Shown here: positions 16,001-28,000 of the stretch, piece by piece
Layout of the letters: every line of letters starts with the position of its first letter
Position numbering within the stretch: the stretch's first letter is position 1
NCBI GenBank assembly: GCA_052033915.1
Contig: JBPOJF010000003.1
Location: 1 to 64,000 of the forward strand
Length of the DNA stretch: 64,000 nt
Source: CALMZY01 sp052033915
GTDB taxonomy: Bacteria > Verrucomicrobiota > Kiritimatiellia > CAIQIC01 > JAGNIJ01
Direction of reading: 5' to 3'
The notes under the pieces: generated by a model
Database searches by the model: none
What the model saw: only the letters and a program-made list of their open reading frames with translations
Told to the model about the DNA's origin: nothing
Position numbers and translations under genes: made by a program

Positions 16001-19000
16001 TGTTGCCGGCCGAGTAGTTGGCCACATTGTTGGTGGCCAGGTTGACCACGGTGACGTTCATCTGCGTGCTGTTGTCCGTGGTGCCTCGGGACAGGCCGCT
16101 ATCGGCGTCGTAGGCGTTGAAATAGAGCATGAACGGCCGCTCGGCGCTCATGTCGTAGCCCAGGTCGCCGTCGGTGACGGTGAAGAGCGCGTTGGACGTG
16201 GTGTCGCTGCCGGTGATCCACCGGTCCTGAACGCGGACCGCCAGGGGGTTGACCCCGGTTGACAGGAGCGGGCGCAGGACCACGTCGTCGATCCGGAGCA
16301 CGCCCGTGCAGCAGTTGCCGATGCCCCAGGTGTTCATCACGAACCGGGCCCAGGCGGTGTTCGCGACCGTGGTCGCGGTGACGGAAATCAGCGTCCACGT
16401 TGCGCCGGGCTCCTTGAACCGGTTTGTGCTGGTGGTGAGGCGATTGTTTTCGCCGTCGTAGAATTCGATGATCAGTTCATTGACGTCCGAGGTCCAGTGG
16501 TAGCGGGGGTTTTCAATCCCGTCATCGTTCCGGACCCATGCGGAGGCCTCCCAGAGCGTTCCGACCGCCGTCGTGTTGGTCACTTCCTGCCAGATCCCGG
16601 CGTTGTTCGTCCACTTCACGCCGTAGTCCTGGGCGCGGAAGTTCATCGTCCATGTTCCGTTTAGGCGAGGCTCCCAGTTCAGACGCTCGGCCACGCCCCA
16701 CCACGCGCCGTGGTCGTTCGGGAAGTCGGTATCCCAGTACAGCGCGTTGGTCTCGCCGCCCGCGCTCTGGACCTCGAAGCCGGGATTCGACAGCAGGTTC
16801 AGGATGCCCGTTCCGAGCAGAGGCTTGTTCGTGTCGTCGTCGATCACGACGAACGCGGTTGTCCTCGACAGGGTCGCGGTATCCGAGATCCGGTCCACGT
16901 CGTAGTCGGTCACGTTCACCGTGGCGGTGTACGTGCCCAGCGTGATGTTGGCGTAGTTGAATCCGACGATCGGATCGGACAGAGGCACGCTGGCCGTCTG
17001 TCCGTCTCCGTCCGTGGCCGGCTTTTGCGCGAACGTCTTGTTGTTGACGATCGTGCCGCCGCCGGGCGCCTTCAGCGTGTAGCGCGGCTCGTTGGCGCTG
17101 ACGTAGATGCCGCTGCCGACATCCTGCACGTTGCCGGTGATTGTCAGATCGGCGCTGGCGAGATCGCCGTCGGTGACGGGACCCATATGGTTGCCGAGGT
17201 AGCTGACGGTATCCACGGGATATCGCGTCCAATCATTGGAAACCCACAATGGCGACGGGTTGAGGATGTTGATGTTGCGAAGCATCGTCTGATCCGCGCC
17301 CCACACATCGGCGTTTCCGACGACGCCCAGCACGTCCACGGTGGCGCCGTTGTGCAGGAGGAGAACCGCATCATTCCCGTTAAAGTTCAGACCGGTGATC
17401 TTATCCGGCGTGCCGGTCCAGTTCGTCGCCGACGAATTCGCGATGACATAGATTCCTCCGGGAGGCAGGATCCCGGAAAGACTGATGGGATTGCCCACGC
17501 CGGATGTGGTCGAGGAACCGTCGAAGTAGATCGCAATCTTGTACTGACTCATGTCCACGGCGCCGGTGGTTCCGTTGTATAGCTCCAGGTATTTATTATT
17601 GCTCGATCCCTCGATGTATTCCGAAATCAGGAGGTCGGTGGCACCCGCTTTGTGCGCGCCGCTGACGATCGAGAGGCCGGTGAGCAGGGGGGCGTTCGTG
17701 TCGTCGTCATACACGACGAATTCGAAGCTCTGGTCGCTCGTGATCGCGCGGTCCCACGAGCAGGTTTCCGCGATGCCCTGCGCGTTGGTCAGGACGTTCC
17801 AGCCGCGGTCGCAGTCGAAGTCCTCGGAGCTGGCCCGCACGCGCCAGACGCCGATGGTGTTTTGCTCGTAGGTTACCGCCGAGATGTTGTGGACCACGAC
17901 CGTCGCGTTGTAGGAGCCGTTGCCTTTCGGGCTCCAGATGTTGGTCGGACCCACCACGCTGTTTGCGACGATCTGGCTGGAGTCCGGCGGCGGCCGTATG
18001 AGATCCCAGTTCGGTCTCACGCTGCCGACGTTCCCGTCGGTGTTGGTCGATCCGATGGAGGTGTTCGTCACGAGGATGCCGGACGGGTCCCATATGCCGT
18101 AGGCGATGTCCAAGCCGCTCGTCATCTGGGCGTCCGAAATCGGGCCTGTGTTGCCGGCGCCCCAGTCGAAGTTGTCGCCCACGTAGATCAGCCAATGGTA
18201 CGGGCCGGTCACATCGTCGTCCGAAACGGAGAGCCGGCCGTACAGGCTGTCCGTGAACCAGATTTCGTCGTTCGGGCGGTCCGCGTCCGCATCCCGGCCG
18301 GACAGGGTGATCGCGTTGGTCAGGTTCATCAGCTTATAGACCATGCCGGTCTCCACGTCGTTCCTTCCGGTGACCGTGAAGTTGGTCGCCTGCGCGAACA
18401 CGCTCGTCGAAAGGGCGCTCCTCGTATCGAGCATGCTCATGGCCGCGACGTAATTCGAGTAGATGTTCTGCAACTCGGGCTCGTTGCCGATGTCGTAGTT
18501 GAGATATTCCTCCGACGTGCTGCGCAGGAGGCCGCTGTCGGCGTCGTACACGCTGAAGATAAACTTCATCATGTTCGACGAACTCACCTCGGCCAGGTCG
18601 CCGTCGGTCGTGCGGAAGAGCGCGTTGGAGCTGTAGCCGGACCGGTAGAAGCTCTGCCGGCCGATCATGAAATCCATGATCGTGTGGGTCAGTACGCGCA
18701 GGGAGATGCAGTCGATCGACAGCGCTTCGCCGGCGCCGCTGCTGGTGATGCCGTCCGCGCGCACCAACCAGCGGACCCACCGCGCGGCCGCGGGGGCGGA
18801 TCCCGTAACGGCCACGCGCGTCCAGTCTTCGCCCGGGGTGAAGTAGTTCGTCCGCGCCGAGAGCATGTTCGACGCGCCCGCATCGTAGAACTGCACCTGA
18901 ATGCACTGCGCCGTGCAAGCCCACGAGGACGGGGCGCGGACGTAAGCCGAAGCCTCCCAGACCGAGCCGGCGCCCGCCTCATTCGTCACCTGCTGCCAGA

Positions 19001-22000
19001 AGCCGCCCATGTTCGTGGAGGCGTACCATGTGCCGCAGATCGCGCCCACGCAGTCGCCGTCCATGCCGCCCCCGTCGGTCCGTGCGGCCGAACCCCAGAA
19101 GCCGCCGTTGCGGTAATCGAGAGTCCGTTCATCATAAGTCCAGTAGAGAGCCTCGTTGGCTCCTCCGTCCTCGTGCTGTAGTTCGAAGCTCGAGTTGCGC
19201 AGGAGGTTCCCGGGTTCAAAGATGCCGGGGAGCGGCGAGGCCGTGTCGTCGTCGCCGGTGACCTTGATGATGACCTTCTGCGTTGCGATCAGCGAGTCGC
19301 TCGTCCGGTCAACGTCATAGTCCGCCGCCGTGACCAACGCGGTGTACGTCGTGTAGAGATCCGTCAGGGCGAACGTGCCCGACCCCAACGGCTCCGCCGC
19401 GGACTGCGCGTCGCCGTTGGCGGCCGGTCCCTCGATCATGTAGGACGCCTCCACGACCGCGCCTGCCGCATTATAAACCGTAAGGGTGGGGGAGTTCGCC
19501 GTGCCGCCCGCTTTGTAGATGCCGCTGATCGCGTCCTGAACCATGCCCGTGAGGATCAACGCATTGATACCCGCGTCCGTTGTCTCGATGTACACTTCCG
19601 GATCCAGAACAGTGACTCTCCAGGTGTTGAAATACGTGCCCGGCACGGTCAGTGCGGATGTTTCCGAGTACATCCAGTTTCCGCTCAGATTGGCCATGTT
19701 CTGCCTCAGAAAGGCGGTGGTCCCGGTGGTCGGGGCCCCGCCGCTTCCGTAGTAAACGCAACTGACCGTGGACGGTGTCTTCTGTCCGGTAATGGCGGTG
19801 TCGCCTTCGATGAGACCGGGCGGACAGTACGAATCCGATGCGTCAACCGGGTTCCCGGCGTCCATCCACCCGCTTTCGGCATAATCCCAGGAAATGCCCG
19901 CCAGGAAGGTTGTGCTGGACGACGTATCCTGGAAGGCGAGCACCTGGTCGCCGGCTTCGGCCAGCGAAAAACCAAGATCGACCTGCGCGACCGTGCCCGT
20001 GCTTGTATTGGTTGTTCCGCCGCTGAAGTCGATCGTGACAATCTGGCCGGCCGTGATCCATTCGTCAGGCGCCGTCCATTGCAGGATCCCTTCGTTGAAG
20101 GTCGTGAAGGTGCCCGTGTTGTTGTCCCAGCCGTGATCCGTGAACTTGATCACGGTGCCGGGCAAAATGTCCACAAAGGTCACAAACGCGAACGAATCGG
20201 GGTCTTTGGCGCTGTACTGAACAAACGTGATGTCGCCCGCGCGCAGGGTCGTCCGCGTGCCGGCGTTCAATCCGAAGCTGGAGAAAACCGGCCGGTTGGT
20301 ATCGTCGTCCAGAACCCGGAAGACGCCGAAGAGCGCGTTGGACACGCTCAACTGGTCGTTGAGCCGGTCGAAGTCCGCGTCCTTCATGGTAAGACGGATC
20401 TCGTTGGTCCCGTTCGGGGCGTTGATCAGGCTGTCCAAGGTGGCCGAGCTGATGGAATCGAAGCGCCACACATTGGTGTCGGTGTTCATCGTCGGCAGAG
20501 GCGTGCTTTCCGAAGCCATGTAATTCACCACGTTGTTCGTGGTCAGATTGGCCACGGTCAGGAACGTGTTGGAGCCCGCGGCGGAGGCGATGTCGGTGCG
20601 GGCCAGGCCGCTGTCGGCGTCGAACGCCGCGAGGATGAACCGCAGGGGATTGGTCGGGGCGACACCGGCCAGCATGGCGTCCGTAACGGTGTAGTAGGCG
20701 TTGGTGGCCTCGCTGGCCGCGCCGTCGGCCGTGGTTCCTTCGATGACATTCGTCCCGATTCGGACTTCCATCGGCGGACCCGAAGCGAATGTGAATGACG
20801 CATTATCAAAGTAGACCGCTCCGTAGCCCTGTCTGGCGCCGGGCGCCCAGTGCATGAACACGATCTTGTTGGACATGGCGTTGGCGTGGGCATCGAAGGT
20901 TATCGAGAACGTCTGCCAATCCGTGGTGAGCGAGTTGATGATATTGGTCTCGTCCCATGTGGGGTCGGGCAGGCCGCTGCTGGAAAAATGCTCGGCTTTG
21001 ACGAAGATGCCCGGCTGATTGCACAATCCTTCCTTCCTGGCTCGGACAGAGAGCCTGTACGTTTGTCCGCCAATCACGTCCACGAACTGCTCTGCGTAGA
21101 TGCCGCCTCCTTGCGAGGAGTAGTTCGTAATCATCAATCCGTAGTCACCTGTCTCCGCCGCGTAGTTCGTGATATCCAGCAGCGGCGCTCCGTCCAAACG
21201 CCAATAGGCGCCATTCGTCTCAAACCCAGGGTTGAGCAGGAGTTCCTGGGCCTCCATAAAACCGCGGGCCGGATAGTTCGTGTCGTCATCGACGACCACG
21301 AAGTATCCCGCCGTGATGTTGGACACGCTCAACTGGTCGTTCGGCCGGTCGAGGTCGGCATCGCGGAGGGTGGCGATGACAATGTTTGATTGGGTCATGT
21401 AGTCGTCCACGTTGCCCAGGGACGTCGTCCACGTCCACACGTTGCTCGAGTCAACGCTCCGGGTATTCGGCGAGCTGTCGGCGGCGGAGTAATTCGCCAG
21501 ATTGTTGGTGGCGAGGTTTCGCACGCTGATGAAGGACTGGGAATCGAGATGGGTGGTTCCGCGCGCGAGCCCGCTGTCCGTGTCGTATGCGTTGATGTTG
21601 AGGCGGAACGGGGTGGCGGCGGACGCCTGGACGAACTGGCCGTCGGTGACACGGAGGATCGGATTCGTGTCGACGAGGTCGGCCCAGTAGAGGCGGACGC
21701 TGTCCCACATGCTGGTCCGGCCCGTCGTGCCAACGGTTCCATTGGCGGTATTGAAGTGGACACTTGCCCTGACCACGGCCGCGTTTGCCGGCGAAGTTGC
21801 GGAGAACCAGAATGTCTTCCAGTCATCTGTTAGATGGGTTACGATATTATCCGTTTCTGTCGAGTAGAGGCCCTCATTGGCGCTGTTGAGGAATTCAAAT
21901 TTCAGCACAACCTGTGCGGCATTAAAATCATCGACCCCTTCCCGGGCCCGCACGGAAAAGAGATATCGCCGGCTGACGTTCTCTTTAATGGTGTAGTCCT

Positions 22001-25000
22001 GATGGAATCCCCCGTAGTGGTTCGTGGGGTCGGAAGCGTGTATTGTGAACAGAATACCATTGCCTCCGCCTTCCCCGGCGCTGTTTGTAAGAATCGTCCC
22101 CAAGGCGCTGTGAAGAACCCACTGGTTAGGATCGTTCAAGTCTCCATCCTTGAGCAGATTGCCGATGTTGGTTCCGCCCAGGGTCATGCCGATCTGCGGA
22201 ACGGCGAGGACCGGGGGCGCCTTGTCGTCGTCCGTGACCCAGAAGTGCAGCGGGTAGTTGGTCGTGGTCGCGCGGTCGTAGGACACGCTCCAGGTGGGCT
22301 GCGTGCTGCCGTACCACACGCCGCGATCCGAGTCCAGATCGTCCGCGCTGACGGTCAGTGTCCACATACTTTCCATCGCCAGGTTGGTCGGGTTGATGGG
22401 CGCCACGTTGTACACGACGGCTGTGACGGATGCGGCGCCGCTGCCGCCGAAGAAGGTCGTGAACGGCAGGTCGTATCCGAAGTCCTGGTTGACGGAGTTG
22501 GTCAGATCCCAGTTCGGCTGGATGTTTCCGGCGAGAGCATCGATATTGTGATAGTCGTTCGTCGCGTACCAGATGCCGGACGGATCGGACAGGAGCACGG
22601 CAATGTCGAACATGCCGCCGGAAGAAAGATCGCCGTCGGTGGTGTTCGTGTTCACTGCGCCCGGCGTGTAGTTCGTTCCGATATAGAGCAGGGTGGGTAC
22701 GGGACCCTCCGTGTCGTCGTCCACGACGGTGAAGGTCATGGGCGTTCCGTTGGAGAGGGTGCACAGATCGTACTGCCAGAACCCGCTCTTGCTGCAGACG
22801 CTGTAGCGGGTGGTATAAAAGCCCAGAATGCCCGGGCTGTAGCCCGCGTGGACGGAATCGCTGGCGACCATCATCGTGTTGCTCGCGTACCAATTCCTGA
22901 AGTCGGGTACTTTGTTCGCGAGGATTTCCGTGCCGGACGGGTTCAAGATGTCATAGCCCAGATGGTCGGGTGAACTCAGATCCCAGGTCCAGAAGGTCAC
23001 GGAGAACGCGCCGCTCGTGACTTGGCCGTCGGTGACCTGGTTGCTGACGCCCACCGAGTAGTTGGTCACCCAGACCAGGGTCGCGTTGCAGAGGTCCGCC
23101 CACGAGGTCGCCACGCGGATTTCGTCGAAGAAGCATTCGCCGGGGCTCATCCCCACGGCGTCGCTGCAGCCGGCCTTGATGCCCACGCCGTCGATATAGC
23201 TCACGATGCCCGTCGCCGTGCTGGATACCCCCCAATTTGGCTCCGAGGAAGGCGTGTTCGTCCACCCCGGATAGGAGACCGCGCTGAACCGGCGGGTTGC
23301 GAAGTCGTATTTTCCGATGACCAGGTACGTGTTGGTCAGCGCCGCGCTCCAACCGATGATTCGATTTGTGGCGGTTCCGCTGGAGCCCCAGTCGCTCAGG
23401 CCGAGGTAGCCATCGGCGCCCCAACTATCCCCGAAGAAGACGGTGTGGGTCGAACCGGTGACGAAAGTGAAGCCGCACCAGCGATTGGGGCCGTTGCTCT
23501 GGACGCTCATACGGCCGGAAATGTAGATCGCGCCGTTCGTGACCTTCGGGAAGTTCCGGTAGGCTTCCACGGCCCAGATGCCGTTGCCCTGATCCGGCAC
23601 CCGGATCCGGTTGCCGCCCCGGTCGGGGTAGGGCCACATGTAGAGGAACTCCGGACGGTCGGGCGTGTCGTTGGAGGTGATGATGAAGGCCGGGTCAGCG
23701 TTCCAGGAACCGGACCAGCCGTGCCCGCGGCTCTGGCCGTTCAGTTGCGTGACGCCGCCGGTGTAGCAGAATTCTTCGACGATTTCATGGGGCATGTACT
23801 GCAGCAGATTCGTCGAATCGGCGACGCCGGGGGAGTAGTAATCGCCGTCGTACGTATAGAAGATGTAGTGGTTGGTGCTGCCGGGTTGGAGGATGTGTTC
23901 CACCCAGACGCCCTCCGGCAGCTTGGCCACCACGCGGGTGCCGTCAGTCCCAACCGCGTCGCCGACGTTGTACGCCACGCCCTGCTCCAGGGGCGTGGGC
24001 GCGTTGGTCTGCCTGTGGACGACGATAACGCCGTAGTTCAAGTAGTTGGTCCATTGCAAGCGGACCATTTCGCGCCCGTCCCGCCACGCCTGCGCGCCGG
24101 TCGGGTCGTCGAGCGCCGACTGGCCCTTGCCCTGGATCTGGAAATCATACGGGTTCTTGGCCGTGTTGTTCGTGATGTACACGGTCGCCGTGCGCGTGCC
24201 GGGCTCGGACGGATCGAATACGATCGAGAAGGTGGACGTTCCGCGCACGCCGGGGAGTTCATAGGCCACCATCTCGTCGAAGAGCGCCTGACCGCTCGCA
24301 TACCATGATTCACGCCAAACGCCCCACCCGGCGCGCAGAAACGCCGCGTTGGCCGGCGCCGCGCTTGTGACGGCGATCTGCTTCCATGTGCCCGGCGTGA
24401 TCTGCACGTTGTGAGTCGTGCCGGCGGAGAACGTCAGTTGCGTATCCGAGATGGACGTATCGGAGGCGGTCCTCCATTCCATCTTGAGCAACCCGTACAG
24501 GTTGGACATCGTTTGCGCGCACCCCGCCGGGGTTGTCACCCAGGCGGACCATACGTACGTGGACCCGGGGGTCACGGGGATATCCATGTGGGAAACGTTC
24601 TCCCACCAGGCCGTCATGAAGTTCGTGCCGTGCTTGGCGTACACTCCGTGGAACTCCTGTGCCACGCCGCAGTTCCCCCCCATGTTCCACGCGTCGGCGT
24701 TTGCCTCGAAGCTGGGGTTGGTCGCGATCAGGTTGTAGGCGATCGTTTTGAACGTCTGCTGGGCGATCGTGAAATCCGAGGCGTGTAGGCCGCCGATCGC
24801 AATGTCCGATGCCCGGATGACGCACGGCCCCGTGTTGGTGATCATGAACGTGTGAAGCTTCGACCCGCCGCTCAACGCCACGGTGCCGAAATCGGTTCCG
24901 TCGACCTGCGTGGGCGTGGTGTCGCCATCCGCGATCACCGCCCCGTTCGTGCCGAGAACATCCATGTCCGGAGGAGCGCCTGTGCCCTTGATCACGAAGT

Positions 25001-28000
25001 CATAGGGCGATTTGCCCGTCACGTTGTTCGTGATGTAGACCGTCCCGGTCCGGGCGCCGATGGCGGACGGATCGAAGGTGACCCGGAACGTGGTGGTGCT
25101 GTGGCCGAGCAGGTTCATGCATACGACGGACGCATTGTCGAAGTAGGCGTCGCCGTCTGAGCCGGCCCCGCTGGTGACGGTCAGGACGAGACGTCCTTGG
25201 ACGCTGTTGGCGGGTGACGTGCAGACGCCGCTCATTGGGATCCACTGATCCTGTGGATCGGTGGGTTTGAGATCGTCCAGTATATACGCGGCCAGCGGGG
25301 TTCCCCCGCTGTCGTAGAACTCCGCCTTGAGGACGCCAGACCGGTTGACCAATGGCTTGGAGGATCTGTGCCGTCCTTGGACGCTGAAGACGTACACGGC
25401 GCCGGTCGCGCACGTGAAGTTCTGATAGATACCTGTGTCGTCCCACCAGATTTTCACGGACATCTGGGAATCAATGTCGTTCTGATACCAGCCGCCGGTC
25501 CCCCATGTGTTCCAGTTGTTGATGACGGCCGTGCCCAGTTGCGCCGGGTTTCCGCTCAGGGCGAAGTCCCCGTTCAACAGCAGGTTGTTCGTGTGAATGG
25601 CGGGCACTCCCGTGACCGTGAAGTCCGAGGCGTGCGTCCCGCCGATGGCCACGTTGTCGATGAAGAGGAGCCCCGTACCGTCGTTGGTGATGGTGAACGT
25701 ATGCTCCTTGGCCGCGCCCTCCAGCGCGACGCTGCCAAAGTCCGTTCCGTCGGCGATCTGCGGCGTCGTGTCGCCGTCGCTGATCACGGCGAGGTTCGTG
25801 CCGAGGACGGTGATGTCCGGCGCGGAGCCCGCCAACGGCGTGAAGATGAGCCGGATGCTGTTTCCACTCTGATCAACCGAGAACGATCCGCCGCCGAGGG
25901 AGGGGATAAATTCCGCGGTCGTGACGGTGAAATCGGTGGCGTCAAAACCACTTATCGAGCCGGCGGTGATGATGGTGTTGGTCCAGCCCTGCCCGGCGTT
26001 GAAACCGGTCGGGTTGCCTTTCAACGCGATCGTGAATCGATTGGCGGAGTTCGCGTTCACGGTTACGCTTCCGCTTGCCTCGAGAAAGTCCCAATCCACC
26101 CCGGCGGTTCCGCTCATGGCGGTCAGATCGATCTGTATTTGACCGTTCGTGGGCAGGGTGACGGCGGCGCTTTTGAGTTTGCCCACGGTGTTGGACGCGA
26201 CGCCCGGGCTGACGCAGCCGAAGATGTTGAGGTCCGCAACCTGGCCCCCGCCGTAGAGGAAAGCGCCGCTGCTTACCGTCACGGCGGAACTCGAATTCGT
26301 GCCGTTCTGAATCAGCGTGCCGGCGCTGACCGTGGTGTTGCCGCCGTGCGTGCTTGTGCCGGAAAGCGTCAGCGTGCCTGAACCTGTCTTGGTCAGGACG
26401 CCGCCCGCGCCGCTCATGACGCCGGCGAAAACCGTGTTCGAGTTGTTGCCGCCGCAGGTCAGCGTTGAGTTGCCCATCACGATCGTGCCGGTGCCGGCGA
26501 TGGATCCGATCGTGTCATTGCCGGCGGCCATGTTGAACGTGGCCCCGTTGGAAATGGTCATCGCGCTGTTGTCCGAGATGCCGTTGGCCGCGGTCAGTTG
26601 AATCACGCCCTCGTTGATGTACGTGGGGCCGGTCCATGTGCGGGTCGCCGACGAATAGTTGAGGGTATTTGTGCCCGTTCCATCCTTGATGAAAGTTGCC
26701 GATCCCGTGGGGAGATCGCCCCAGATATCCACCACGCCGGTGCCGCCCACGATCAGGGTCTGGCCCGCACCGGAGACATCGCCGTTCGCGCCCAGTTGCA
26801 GGGTGCCGCTGTCGGAGTTAATCCGGGTCAGGCCGGTGAGCGTGATCGGTCCGTTGTAGCTGTTGTTCCCGGAGATGTTGCGCAGGGCGCCGCCGTTGTT
26901 GATGCCGGTGCCGACCAGGCTCAAAGGCTCCGCAGGTGTCGCGATGCCGCCTGTCAGTTCAAGGGCCGCGCCGCTCTGGACGATGGTGCCCGCCGTATGA
27001 CTGCCCAGCGCCCACGTGCTGGAGATTCGCAGGACGCCGTTCGAAACCGTGTTGGTCGAAGCGTACGAATTGTCCGCCGACAGAATCAGCATGCCGACGC
27101 CGTCCTTGTTCAGGCCGCCGCTGGAAATCACGCCGCTGATGGTGTTCGTGTTGGGACAGGTGATCGTCCGGATGCCGCTGTTCAGGCTCATGTTGCCGGT
27201 GAGGATCAGGGCTCCGCCGCCGCTGTACCCCAGCGTCACATCGCCCTTGATCACAATGGCCTTGGTGTTCGTGCGGGTGGTGGTGCCATCCGTGCGATAC
27301 GTCGTGGCGTTCGACATCGTGAGAGTTCCGCTGCCCGTCATCGTTCCGGTGAACTGGCGGATTTCGCCCTGGTACATCGTGATGTTTCCGCTGTGCGTTC
27401 CCGGAAACAGAAAGAACGCGCCGAGTCCTTGTTTGATCAAGTTGCCCGACCCGGTCATGGTTCCCCCGTTCATGCCCGAGTTAAAAACGTTGGAAAAAAC
27501 GAGGGTGCCGCTGTTCAGGCTCATGTTGCTTATGATGATGAAGTTGCCTGCCGACACTGACACCGTCGAGCTGTTGTAGTTCGTGAAAGCGCCATCCCAA
27601 TAGGTGCTCCCAGTGACTGTCTTGGAGACTTTGCCGTTGTACAGGGTCAAGGCGACCCCCCGCACATGAACCGCCCCGTAGTTGATGTCCAGCGTCGCGT
27701 TCGTCCCGACGTTGACCGATCCGGTGCCCACCGCGTTTGTGTGCGTCTGCAGCCGCACCGTTCCCTTTTCCACCCAGATTCCGCCGCTGAAGGTGTTGTC
27801 GTTGGCCAGGATCACCGTGCTGTTCTCTTTGACGGCCAACCCGCCGGCGTCACTCAGCACGCCGTAGAGGGCGAGCGTTTTGCCGTTGTTGCCCCAGACG
27901 TTGATCCAGTTGCCGTTGTTCCATATATTACTGTTGAGGGTGATGTTTCCGGAAACGGGATTGATCTCCACCGGATTCTGGAAGGAGATGGGCACGTTGA

